Shown here: positions 15,718-23,509 of the stretch, piece by piece | Layout: the number at the start of each line of letters is the position of its first letter | How positions within the stretch are numbered: position 1 is the first letter of the stretch | NCBI GenBank assembly: GCA_002449695.1 | Contig: DJXI01000074.1 | Location: 840 to 33,610, forward strand | DNA length: 32,771 nucleotides | Direction: 5' to 3' | Origin: Verrucomicrobia bacterium UBA7008 | GTDB taxonomy: Bacteria; Verrucomicrobiota; Kiritimatiellia; RFP12; UBA1067 | Translations under genes and position numbers: made by a program | Notes under the pieces: generated by a model | What the model saw: only the letters and a program-made list of their open reading frames with translations | What the model was told of the DNA's origin: nothing | The model's database searches: none

Positions 15718-17592
15718 ATGGCCGGGTCGCTCAGCTGCGTCAAGATGCGCGCGTCGCTTGGCGGCGTGCACGTCTCCGGCGCGGAACGGATCGTGCCGGC
15801 GGCGGACGTGCCGTCCGTGATCGCCGCGCTCTACCGCCGCGCCGCCGGGCACGAGCGCGGCTGCCCCGATGCCATCAACATCAAGGTCGAATCGCTCGCG
15901 GCGGAACCGGCGCACCTGACGGCGCTGCCGGTCGCGACCGAGCCCGTCGATTCGCCCGCCGCCGGCTGGCGCCGGGTCGACGAGATCCTCCGGGCGGCGG
16001 GTTTCGCGCGCACGGACGAGATTCGCGCGCGCTTCCGCGAGACGTACGCGCTGCGCGGGGCGATGCTGCTCGACGCGGATACGCTCGAACGGCTCGAACC
16101 GGACCGCGCGCGCGGCGTGCGCGCGACATACATGGACGCGACCGGTCCGGCGGGCGGGGACGCCGGCGTGAAGAACCACTACCGCGAGGCCGTCGTGCTG
16201 GCGACCAAGGTGCTGAGCGCGCCGCACATCGTCGGCGAAATCTGCATGTCCGACGATCCCGGCTACGTGACGGGGTATGTCGCCACGCGGGCGTTCGGCT
16301 ACCGGCGCATCACGCGGCTGAAGGAGCCGGGCGATCCGTCCGGCGGGCGCATCTTCCTCTACCGCGGGCCGCGCGACGCGGTCGCCGAGACGATCCGCTA
16401 CCTCGAACGCGAACCGGTCCTCGTCGACGGCGTCGCGCCGCGGCCGGACGCTCCTCCGGCCGCGGCATCGCGCGACGCCGCGCTCGCGGCGGAGCTGGAC
16501 GCGCTGAAGGCGCAGGGGCTCTGGCGCACGTGCCGCGTCGCGCCCGCCGGGCTCGTGAACCTCTCGTCGAACGACTATCTCGCGCTGGCGAACGATCCGC
16601 GCGTCACGGCGGCCGCGGCGGAGGCGGCGCGCCGCTACGGCGCGGGGAGCGGGGCGTCGCGTCTCGTGACGGGCACGCAGCGGCCGCATCTCGCGCTGGA
16701 GGCGCATCTCGCGGCGTTCAAGGGGACGGAGGCGGCGCTCGTCTACTCGACCGGCTACATGGCGAACGTCGGCGCGATCACCGCGCTCGTCCGGCGCGGC
16801 GACATCGTCTTCTCGGACGCGCTCAACCACGCCTCGATCATCGACGGCTGCCGGATGAGCGGCGCGACGGTCCGGGTCTACCGCCACCTCGACATGGACG
16901 ACCTCGCGCGCGCGCTCGCGCAGGCGGGCGGGTACCGGCGGCGGCTCGTCGTGTCGGACGCGGTCTTTTCGATGGACGGCGATCTGCTGGACCTGCCGCG
17001 CTTCCTCGACGTCTGCCGGCGGTACGACGCGTTCTCGATGATCGACGAGGCGCACGCGCTCGGCGTCGTGGGCCGGACGGGGCGGGGGCTGTGCGAGACG
17101 TTCGCGTCGGCGCACCCCGACGTGCTGATGGGCACGCTCTCGAAGGCGCTCGGCGCGCAGGGCGGCTACATCTGCGGCCGCGCGCCGCTGGTGGAGCTCC
17201 TGCGCCAGACGTCGCGGCCGTTCATCTTCAACACCGCGCCGAACGCGGCGGCGATGGCGGGCGCGGACGCGGCGCTGACGATCCTCGAACAGGAGCCCGC
17301 GCGCGTCGCGCGGCTGCAGGAGAACGTGCGCTTCTTCCTCGCGGAGCTGGCGCGGGCCGGCGTGGACGTGCCGGCCGGGACGGGCGGCTCGGCGATCGTG
17401 CCGATCCTCGTCGGCGACGAGCGGCAGGCGCTCGCGCGCGCCGACGCGCTGGCCGCGGCGGGCTTTCTCATCTCGGCCATCCGCTATCCGACGGTCGCGC
17501 GCGGCGCTGCGCGGCTGCGCGTCGCCGTCTCGGCCGGACACGGGCGCGACGAACTCGCCGCCGCCGCGCTTGCCATCGCGCGCGCAAAATGA
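15718..17592 (+). CDS. bioWF: BioW-BioF fusion: pimeloyl-CoA synthetase plus 8-amino-7-oxononanoate synthase
   Basis: A 624-residue two-domain biotin enzyme. Residues 1-237 match BioW (6-carboxyhexanoate-CoA ligase): YSVRMRAS-like CVKMRASLGGVHVSGAERIV, the RLEPDRARGVRAT block, HYREAVVLATKVLSAPHIVGE, SDDPGYVTGYVA and GGRIFLY. A Pro/Ala linker (about 240-255) leads to BioF, a PLP enzyme of the alpha-oxoamine synthase family: NLSSNDYLAL, GAGSGASRLVTGT, D443-x2-H446 (MIDEAHALG) and Lys476 in GTLSKALGAQGG as the PLP Schiff-base lysine. BioW makes pimeloyl-CoA and BioF condenses it with alanine, so the fusion could channel the intermediate. It begins one base after the UPF0210 stop; other bio genes are not present here. 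Confidence 0.94.
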   Translation: MAGSLSCVKMRASLGGVHVSGAERIVPAADVPSVIAALYRRAAGHERGCPDAINIKVESLAAEPAHLTALPVATEPVDSPAAGWRRVDEILRAAGFARTDEIRARFRETYALRGAMLLDADTLERLEPDRARGVRATYMDATGPAGGDAGVKNHYREAVVLATKVLSAPHIVGEICMSDDPGYVTGYVATRAFGYRRITRLKEPGDPSGGRIFLYRGPRDAVAETIRYLEREPVLVDGVAPRPDAPPAAASRDAALAAELDALKAQGLWRTCRVAPAGLVNLSSNDYLALANDPRVTAAAAEAARRYGAGSGASRLVTGTQRPHLALEAHLAAFKGTEAALVYSTGYMANVGAITALVRRGDIVFSDALNHASIIDGCRMSGATVRVYRHLDMDDLARALAQAGGYRRRLVVSDAVFSMDGDLLDLPRFLDVCRRYDAFSMIDEAHALGVVGRTGRGLCETFASAHPDVLMGTLSKALGAQGGYICGRAPLVELLRQTSRPFIFNTAPNAAAMAGADAALTILEQEPARVARLQENVRFFLAELARAGVDVPAGTGGSAIVPILVGDERQALARADALAAAGFLISAIRYPTVARGAARLRVAVSAGHGRDELAAAALAIARAK

Positions 17593-17598
17593 TATAAT
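17570..17598 (+). promoter_or_regulatory. pyrH promoter inside the 3' end of bioWF
   Basis: TTGCCA (17570-17575), a 17-bp spacer and extended -10 TGATATAAT (hexamer 17593-17598). It is the best overall promoter match in the window. The pyrH GTG follows the hexamer by seven bases, so transcription should begin at or next to the start codon. Confidence 0.8.
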
Positions 17599-17605
17599 TT
17601 TCGCC

Positions 17606-18340
17606 GTGAAAAAAGTTTCTCAGAAAATCAAGTACCGCCGGATCCTGCTCAAGCTGTCCGGCGAAGTGCTGGGCAACCGCACGACGGGCGAGTGCATCGA
17701 CCCGCAGCATCTGGCGTTCATGGCCGAGCGGGTCAAGAAGATCCACAAGATGGGCGTCGAGGTCGGCATCGTGCTCGGCGGCGGCAACATCTTCCGCGGC
17801 CTGACGGGCGCGGGCAAGGGCGTCAACCGCGTGACGGGCGACTCGATGGGGATGCTCGCGACGGTCATCAACGCGCTTGCGATGATGAACGCGCTCGAGT
17901 CGATCGGCGTGCCCACGCGCGTCATGACGGCGATCTCCATCGACAAGCTCGCCGAGCCGTTCATCCAGCGCAAGGCGCTGCGCCACTTCGAGAAGGGGCG
18001 CGTCGTCATCTTCGCGGGCGGCACGGGCAACCCGTACTTCTCGACCGATTCGGCGGCGGCGCTGAGGGCCAGCGAGATCGGCGCGGAGGCGCTCCTCAAG
18101 GCGACGAAGGTCGACGGCGTCTACACCGCCGATCCGAAGAAGGACCCGAAGGCGAAGAAGTACGGCTCGCTCGACTACGAGACCGCGCTCGCCAAGCGGC
18201 TGAAGGTGATGGATTCGGCGGCGTTCGCGCTGTGCATGGACAACGGCATTCCGATCGTCGTCTTCGACTTCTTCGACGGCGACGCGCTCGAGCGCGTCGT
18301 GAAGGGCGAGAACGTCGGCACGCTCGTCAGCGGCAAGTGA
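17606..18340 (+). CDS. pyrH: UMP kinase
   Basis: Phosphorylates UMP to UDP in the cytoplasm; an amino-acid-kinase fold enzyme essential for pyrimidine nucleotides. The 244-residue product has ILLKLSGEVL (residues about 13-22), GIVLGGGNIFRG, DSMGMLATVINAL, VIFAGGTGNPYFSTDSAAALRA and KVDGVYTADP. The GTG at 17606 gives the N-terminus MKKVSQKIKYRRILLKLSGE, a good family match; an upstream ATG at 17570 would start inside bioWF, within the promoter. There is no RBS because the promoter -10 ends only 7 bases before the start, consistent with a leaderless message. frr follows, the usual pyrH-frr order, although tsf is not alongside. Confidence 0.97.
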   Translation: MKKVSQKIKYRRILLKLSGEVLGNRTTGECIDPQHLAFMAERVKKIHKMGVEVGIVLGGGNIFRGLTGAGKGVNRVTGDSMGMLATVINALAMMNALESIGVPTRVMTAISIDKLAEPFIQRKALRHFEKGRVVIFAGGTGNPYFSTDSAAALRASEIGAEALLKATKVDGVYTADPKKDPKAKKYGSLDYETALAKRLKVMDSAAFALCMDNGIPIVVFDFFDGDALERVVKGENVGTLVSGK

Positions 18341-18365
18341 ACTTAACGAAAGGCAGACAGACACG

Positions 18366-18929
18366 ATGAATACGACACAGGATGTTCTGAACGACGCGAC
18401 CGCGAAGATCCAGAAGAGCTTCGAGGCGCTCAAGGCGCAGTTCGCGGGCCTGAGGACCGGCAAGGCGAATCCCGCGATGGTCGACCAGATCAAGGTCGAG
18501 TACTACGGCTGCCCGACGCCGATCAAGAACCTCGGCACGATCTCGACGCCGGAGCCGCGCCAGATCAAGATCACGCCGTTCGACCCGACGGTGCTCGCCG
18601 AGATGAACAAGGCGATCCTCGCGGCGAACCTCGGCGTGACGCCGCAGAACGACGGCAAGGTGCTGCGCATCACGGTGCCCGAGCTGAACGAGGCGCGCCG
18701 CAAGGAGATCGTCAAGGTCGCGAAGACCCAGGCCGAGGCGCAGAAGGTCGCGATGCGCAACGTGCGCCGCGACGCGAACGACGCCGCCAAGAAGCTCGAG
18801 AAGGACAAGAAGATTTCCGAGGACGACCTCAAGGCCGCGCTCGACAAGATCCAGAAGGCGACCGACGACGGCATCGCCCGGATCGACGCCGAGCTGAAGG
18901 CCAAGGAGGCCGAGGTGATGGCGGTCTGA
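18366..18929 (+). CDS. frr: Ribosome recycling factor
   Basis: Splits post-termination ribosomes together with EF-G. The 187-residue protein is of typical length. Features are the N-terminal helix KIQKSFEALKAQFAGLRTGKANPAMVD, the domain II strands (VEYYGCPTPIKNLGTIS, ITPFDPTVLAEMNKAI), ITVPELNEARRKEIVKVAK, and the C-terminal helices. GAAAGG lies upstream, 25 bases after pyrH. Confidence 0.97.
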   Translation: MNTTQDVLNDATAKIQKSFEALKAQFAGLRTGKANPAMVDQIKVEYYGCPTPIKNLGTISTPEPRQIKITPFDPTVLAEMNKAILAANLGVTPQNDGKVLRITVPELNEARRKEIVKVAKTQAEAQKVAMRNVRRDANDAAKKLEKDKKISEDDLKAALDKIQKATDDGIARIDAELKAKEAEVMAV

Positions 18930-18969
18930 CCGCCGCCGCGATTTCAACGCAACGTACGGAGGAACAGCC

Positions 18970-19902
18970 ATGGCAGAAGAGAACGCGAGTCCGATCAGCG
19001 CGGCCAAGCCGCCGGTCACGAATCCGATATCGCCCGCGCAGCCGGCATCGGCGCACGCGACGACGCTGAAGCTCAAGCCCGTCATCCGCAAGCCGCTGGG
19101 CGGCGCGGCGGGCCCGGCGAAGGCCATCATCCGCCCCGGGCTCAAGACCTCCGCCGCGCCGGGACTGACGCCGGTCGCCGCGGCTCCGGCCGCCGCGCCC
19201 GCCGCCGCACCGGCCGCGCCCGCCGCCGTCGACCACCTCAAGAACGTGACGCAGAAGCTCAAGGGCATCACCCAGGAGATTCCCGCGCAGGCGATCCTGC
19301 ACAAGACCGGCATCATCGCCGACCAGGCGCTGACCGAGGCGCAGAAGCAGGCGTCGAAGTCGCGCACGGCGCGCATTTCGCTCGCGGACGCGATCGGCGT
19401 CGCGCCCGTCACCGAGCAGAAGCCGATGAAGACGATCCGCATCAAGCGGCCCATCGATCTCCAGCCGCCGCCGGGCAGCGAACCGCCGGCCGTGGCGAAG
19501 CTGGCCGAACCCGCGCCGGCCGCGACGGAGGAGGCCCCGACGGCCGCGACGGTCGCGCCGGATCCCACGTCGATCACCCAGCGCAAGACGCTCAAGATTT
19601 CACGCCCCGGCGGTGTCCGGTCCGGCCTCAAGAAGCCGGGCGCCGCGCCCGCCGCGAAGCCGGCCGGCGGCGACGCGGTCGCGGACATCCCCGACATCGC
19701 GGACATTCCCGAAGTGTCGGCCGTCGTCCCGGCGCACGCGCCTGCGGCGAACAACGACGGCAATCCCGCCGACGTGCCGACCGGCGTCGCGATCCTCGGT
19801 CTCATCGTCCAGATCGCGGCCTGCGCGGCGATCGCCTTCCTCGGCTGGTGCCTCTATCAGGACACGCAGCTGCCGATGTTCTGCGGCGGCCTCCAGCCTT
19901 GA
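18970..19902 (+). CDS. Pro/Ala-rich protein with C-terminal membrane anchor
   Basis: A 310-residue protein of unknown function. It is low-complexity, with Ala/Pro linkers (around residues 75-90) and a repeated short basic pattern of alternating Lys/Arg and hydrophobic residues: TLKLKPVIRKP, KTIRIKRPID, KTLKISRPGG. A single membrane segment near the C-terminus (about 278-300, GVAILGLIVQIAACAAIAFLG) would leave most of the protein on one side of the membrane. GGAGGA lies six bases before the ATG. Its last codons overlap the TTG start of the ABC permease gene (TTGA at 19899), so it is coupled to the exporter and may be its accessory protein. The repeated basic motif could bind an acidic partner; this is speculation. 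Confidence 0.7.
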   Translation: MAEENASPISAAKPPVTNPISPAQPASAHATTLKLKPVIRKPLGGAAGPAKAIIRPGLKTSAAPGLTPVAAAPAAAPAAAPAAPAAVDHLKNVTQKLKGITQEIPAQAILHKTGIIADQALTEAQKQASKSRTARISLADAIGVAPVTEQKPMKTIRIKRPIDLQPPPGSEPPAVAKLAEPAPAATEEAPTAATVAPDPTSITQRKTLKISRPGGVRSGLKKPGAAPAAKPAGGDAVADIPDIADIPEVSAVVPAHAPAANNDGNPADVPTGVAILGLIVQIAACAAIAFLGWCLYQDTQLPMFCGGLQP

Positions 19903-20780
19903 GGCGACACCTCGCCATCGTCAGGACAACGGCTCTGGAGGTCTGCTCCGAGCCGTTGGCGTTCTTGCTGACGCTGACCGCGCTCGGCTGCGCGGCGATT
20001 CTTCCCTCCCTTCATTTCCACCAGTTCGGCGATCCGTCGCGGATGGCGCGCGACGCGGGGCTGTCGGCGCTGCTGATCGTCGGGCTCTGCCATGCCGTGT
20101 TCTGCACCGTCAAGGCGTACCGCCGCGAGATCGAGTCCGGCACGCTGCAGATGGCGCTCGCCGCCTCCGTTTCGCGCGCCGGCTTCTTTCTCGCCAAGCT
20201 CGCGGGCGTCTTTCTCGCCTACCTCGTCTTCGCCGTGACGGTGGCGGGCGTCATGCTGACCGCCGTGACCGGCGCGGAGCGCGGCGGCGCGCTCGCCGCG
20301 CAGACGGGCGACGTCGCGAAGATGTACGGCCCCTCGCTCGCGCTCGCGCTCGCGGCGATCGTCCTGCCGCCGGTCGCCGCCGCCGCACTCAACCGCTTTC
20401 TGCGCGTCCGCTTCGTGCCGGCCGCCGTGCTGCTCGCGCTCGCGCTGTCGGTCGCGGGCGCATGCGTGTTCTTCTCGCCGCGCCTCGCCGCGCGCGTGCT
20501 CGGCGCCGCGCTCCTTCTGGTCTTTCCGGCGGCGGTCTTCATGGCGGCGTCCGCGGCGTTCGCGGTCCGCTGGCCGGCGAACGCGGCGACGGCGCTCGCG
20601 GGGCTTCTCTTCGCCGTCTCGCTGCCGAACCTCGGCGACTACTACCTGTCGGATGCGCTCTCGCGCGGCGGCGCGGTGCCGTTGACCTATGTCGGTCTCG
20701 CCGCGCTGTGCGCCCTGCCGCTCGTCGCGGCGTTCGCGCTTCTGGGCATCCGGCTTTTCAAGGATCGGGACTACGCATGA
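19899..20780 (+). CDS. ABC-2 type exporter permease subunit
   Basis: A 293-residue membrane protein with about seven or eight hydrophobic segments and an N-terminal amphipathic region (RRHLAIVRTTALEVCSEPLAF) typical of ABC-2 permeases. EIESGTLQMALAASVSRAGFFLAKL resembles the coupling-helix region of such permeases. The frame extends upstream, but the TTG at 19899 overlaps the previous stop (TTGA) and removes a low-quality N-terminus, so it is preferred. The stop overlaps the ATP-binding gene (ATGA at 20777). Confidence 0.82.
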   Translation: MRRHLAIVRTTALEVCSEPLAFLLTLTALGCAAILPSLHFHQFGDPSRMARDAGLSALLIVGLCHAVFCTVKAYRREIESGTLQMALAASVSRAGFFLAKLAGVFLAYLVFAVTVAGVMLTAVTGAERGGALAAQTGDVAKMYGPSLALALAAIVLPPVAAAALNRFLRVRFVPAAVLLALALSVAGACVFFSPRLAARVLGAALLLVFPAAVFMAASAAFAVRWPANAATALAGLLFAVSLPNLGDYYLSDALSRGGAVPLTYVGLAALCALPLVAAFALLGIRLFKDRDYA

Positions 20781-21532
20781 ACGTCATTGAACTGAGCGGC
20801 GTCGGCAAGACCTTCCGCGACTTCTGGCTGCGGCCGACGGTCCAGGCGGTGAACGGCCTCGACCTCGCCGTCGCGAAAGGGGAGGTCTTCGGGCTTCTCG
20901 GCCCGAACGGCAGCGGCAAGTCGACGACCATCAAGATGATCCTCGGGCTCCTCGCGCCGAGCGCGGGCACGATCTCGCTCTTCGGGCTGCCGCCGCGCGC
21001 CCGGGCCGCGCGCGCGCGTCTCGGCTACCTGCCGGAGCTGAGCTACCTGCATCCGTTCCTGACGGCGAAGGAGACGCTCGGCTACTACGCGGGGCTCTGC
21101 AACCTGCCGCGCGCCGTCGCGCGCGCGCGCACGGCCGAGCTGCTGGAGATGGTCGGCCTCGCCGATGTCGCCGCGCGGCCCGTCGGCGGCTTTTCGAAGG
21201 GCATGGCGCGGCGGCTCGCGCTCGCGAGCGCGCTCATCGGGCGGCCGGAGCTGCTGATCCTCGACGAGCCGACATCGGGGCTCGATCCCGTCTCGACGAA
21301 CGAGGTGAAGACGCTCGTCAAGACGCTTGCGGCGGGCGGCATGACGGTTCTGATGACGTCGCACCTGCTGGCGGACGCCGAGGACGTCTGCGACCGCTTC
21401 GCCATCGTCAAGGACGGTGCGAAGGTCGCCGAGGGCACCGTCGCCGAGATGACGACGTCGCTCCAGGATTTCTTCCTCGCCAAGGTCGGCGAGGGCCGCA
21501 CGTTCGAGGTCGCGCCGTTTCTGAAGGGATGA
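20777..21532 (+). CDS. ABC transporter ATP-binding protein
   Basis: A 251-residue nucleotide-binding subunit powering the two adjacent permeases. Walker A is GPNGSGKST (residues 42-50), the Q-loop region is near LPELSYLHPFLTAKE, the signature is FSKGMARR (139-146, a SKG variant of LSGGQ common in ABC-2 exporters), Walker B is LLILDEP (159-165), and the H-loop is TSHLL. The exporter's substrate is not evident. It overlaps both neighbours by 4 bases. Confidence 0.95.
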   Translation: MNVIELSGVGKTFRDFWLRPTVQAVNGLDLAVAKGEVFGLLGPNGSGKSTTIKMILGLLAPSAGTISLFGLPPRARAARARLGYLPELSYLHPFLTAKETLGYYAGLCNLPRAVARARTAELLEMVGLADVAARPVGGFSKGMARRLALASALIGRPELLILDEPTSGLDPVSTNEVKTLVKTLAAGGMTVLMTSHLLADAEDVCDRFAIVKDGAKVAEGTVAEMTTSLQDFFLAKVGEGRTFEVAPFLKG

Positions 21533-22842
21533 GGTCGTTCGGGTCCATCTTTGCGCTGGAGTTCCGCGCGCTCGTCCGGTCGCGCGCGCTCCTCCTGCTC
21601 GCGCTCGCGGCGGTCGGCTGGATGTTCGCGTTTCCGCACCTCGTCACGTCGGACGGCACGCCCGAGGGTGCGCGCGAGCTTTACATCCACTATGCGCTGG
21701 GCGGCGCGTTCGCGCTCGTGCTCGTCGCGCTCGCGGCGACGGCGGCCGGCTCGCTCGCGAAGGACCGTGCGGCCAAGCGGCTGCAGCTGACGACGGTGCG
21801 GCCCGTGCGCTACTTCACCGTGGCGCTCGCCCGCGCGTTCGCGCTCACGGCGGCCGGCGCGCTGACGCTCGCGCTCGCCGCCGCCGTGCTGATCGGCACG
21901 GCCGAACCGGGGCGGCGCTGCTACCATGTGCTCGCGCCCGTGATGGAGTCGCCGCGCGCCGAGGCGGAAAAGATGTTCGACATCTACATGAACGATCCCG
22001 AGACGCCGGAGGAGGTTCGGAAGGCGCCGAAGGCGACGGTTCTCCGGCTCCTGACGCAGCGCGCGTGGGACAACTACCAGACGGTGGCGGCGGGCGAGAC
22101 GGTCGGCTGGCGGTTCAACGTGCCGGACGCCGCCGGACGCGGCGACGTGGCGGTGCGCCTCCGGTTCACCAACGATTTCGACACGCGCGAAGACGTGCGC
22201 GGCGCGTTCCGGTGCGGGGAGCTGACGGGCGTCGTCTCGAACATCACGCGCGCGGTCGTGGTGGTGCCGCTGGCGCGGGCGGCGGACGGCGCGGGTGTTG
22301 ACGGCGCGGCGGACGAAGCGGGCGCGGACGCGGCGCGCGGGGCGCGCGACGAGCTCGTTTTTTCCAACCGCGGCACGAACACGCTGATGCTGCGGCCGCG
22401 GCGCGACATCAATCTGCTGTACACGTCGGGGACGTCGGCGTTCGCGCTGAACGTGTTCTTCGCCTATCTGGAGCTGGTGGCGATGCTGGCGCTCGCGGTG
22501 GCGTTCGCGATGTTCCTCTCCGCCGCGCTGGGGCGGAGCGTGGCGATCTTCACGACGATGGCGATGCTGCTCGTGACGGAGATCAGCCCGAGCGTGATCG
22601 AGCAGTATCCCGACTCGCTGGAGACGGATGCGAAGGACCGCATCGGCCTGGAGCTGACGCGCTTCGTGGAGAAGGTGACGAGCCCCTTCGGGTCGCTGAC
22701 GCCGCTGGAGCACCTGGCGAACGGCGAGTGCGTGGAGCCCGCCGAGACGGCGCGCGCGCTGGCGGTTGATTTTGCGCTCCTGCCGCTGTTGCTGGCGCTT
22801 GCCGCCGGCGTGATTCTGCCGCGCAAGCAGGACGGCCTGTAA
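21529..22842 (+). CDS. ABC-2 type exporter permease with large extracytoplasmic domain
   Basis: A 437-residue membrane protein. An N-terminal cytoplasmic helix and three membrane segments (to about residue 125) precede a large soluble domain (about 127-305) containing DIYMNDPETPEEVRKAPKA and AVRLRFTNDFDTREDV, probably extracytoplasmic. Further membrane segments follow (LELVAMLALAVAFAMFLSAALG and the C-terminal LLPLLLALAAGVIL). This is the heterodimer partner of the permease at 19899. The start overlaps the ATPase stop (ATGA at 21529). No terminator is visible after it. Confidence 0.82.
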   Translation: MRSFGSIFALEFRALVRSRALLLLALAAVGWMFAFPHLVTSDGTPEGARELYIHYALGGAFALVLVALAATAAGSLAKDRAAKRLQLTTVRPVRYFTVALARAFALTAAGALTLALAAAVLIGTAEPGRRCYHVLAPVMESPRAEAEKMFDIYMNDPETPEEVRKAPKATVLRLLTQRAWDNYQTVAAGETVGWRFNVPDAAGRGDVAVRLRFTNDFDTREDVRGAFRCGELTGVVSNITRAVVVVPLARAADGAGVDGAADEAGADAARGARDELVFSNRGTNTLMLRPRRDINLLYTSGTSAFALNVFFAYLELVAMLALAVAFAMFLSAALGRSVAIFTTMAMLLVTEISPSVIEQYPDSLETDAKDRIGLELTRFVEKVTSPFGSLTPLEHLANGECVEPAETARALAVDFALLPLLLALAAGVILPRKQDGL

Positions 22843-22881
22843 GGGCGCGGACGGGCCGGGAACGTGAAAGGAGCAGGAACA

Positions 22882-23265
22882 ATGAACTGTCCATCTTGCG
22901 GCAAAGAGCTCTTCGACAACGGCGAAGAGTGCTTTTCGTGTCCCTTCTGCGGCGCGGAGATCGCCGCTGTCAAGACTTCGCAGGCGGAAACAGTTGACGA
23001 ACGGCTGGCACGGCTTGAGAAGGAAAACGAGCGGCTGCGCATGATCTGCAAAATCGAGTCGCAGGGCGAGTCCGACCATTTCTGGAATACGGACAGCATC
23101 TTTTCAATGTCCTATCGCCAATCGGCTCGTGAAGCATTGGCGCGCGGCGATCTGGAAGCGGCCGGTCGCGCCTTGGGAAAGGCGGAGAAGGCATCGAATA
23201 TCGGCTGCCTCTTGCAGATGATCGCGCTCGTGATTTTCATCATTGTGCTGTGCTGTGCGGCATGA
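22882..23265 (+). CDS. Hypothetical zinc-ribbon protein with C-terminal membrane anchor
   Basis: A 127-residue protein: N-terminal zinc ribbon (Cys3, Cys6 and Cys17, Cys20, Cys23), a short coiled coil (DERLARLEKENERLRMI, residues about 40-56), then a single C-terminal membrane helix (GCLLQMIALVIFIIVLCC). The ATG at 22882 follows AAAGGAG at a good distance; a GTG at 22864 in frame overlaps the RBS and is rejected. Function unknown. It marks the point where base composition turns less GC-rich. Confidence 0.72.
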   Translation: MNCPSCGKELFDNGEECFSCPFCGAEIAAVKTSQAETVDERLARLEKENERLRMICKIESQGESDHFWNTDSIFSMSYRQSAREALARGDLEAAGRALGKAEKASNIGCLLQMIALVIFIIVLCCAA

Positions 23266-23312
23266 CGCAGGATCCGTACGAATGAATGTTGTCCGTGTGG
23301 CGCCACTGTCAA

Positions 23313-23420
23313 AAGTAAACGCACGCCCCCTCCCCGGGGAGGGAGTGAGGAATTTACCTTCACCATCAACAATAGCCAATCTTTACGGAGGGTAAACGAA
23401 CGATAAAAGCGCGTTTACTT
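23313..23420. repeat. Nested inverted repeats in the 23266-23509 spacer
   Basis: Outer arms AAGTAAACGC (23313-23322) and GCGTTTACTT (23411-23420) are perfect reverse complements. Inside are a 16-base palindrome (CCCTCCCC/GGGGAGGG, 23328-23343) and short TTTACC/GGTAAA arms. No gene is credible in this 244-base spacer. It could be a small non-autonomous element or an RNA structure. Confidence 0.55.
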
Positions 23421-23458
23421 CTGGAGGCGGCGCGATGAAGATAACGGCGGAAAGGCAG

Positions 23459-23488
23459 TTGCACCGAGGAAAGCGGAAATGCTATAAT
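23459..23488 (+). promoter_or_regulatory. Promoter of the HipA-like gene
   Basis: TTGCAC (23459-23464), 18-bp spacer, extended -10 TGCTATAAT (hexamer 23483-23488). The ATG is at 23510, giving a leader of about 15 bases with no clear RBS other than AAAGG at 23498-23502. Confidence 0.68.
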
Positions 23489-23509
23489 GTTCGCATAAAG
23501 GTTTAGACG

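Noticed and set aside
19613..20776. Long upstream extension of the ABC ATPase frame
   Set aside because: The ATPase homology begins at the ATG at 20777, coupled by ATGA. The upstream part is an Arg/Ser-rich shadow.
21085..23079. Minus-strand open frame of 664 codons
   Set aside because: It crosses the ABC ATPase and permease genes antisense; low-complexity Arg/Glu-rich product, no RBS or recognisable motif.
23284..23398. Small open frame MNVVRVAPLSKVN... in the spacer
   Set aside because: It consists mostly of the palindromic CCCTCCCC/GGGGAGGG repeat, with no RBS and no similarity.
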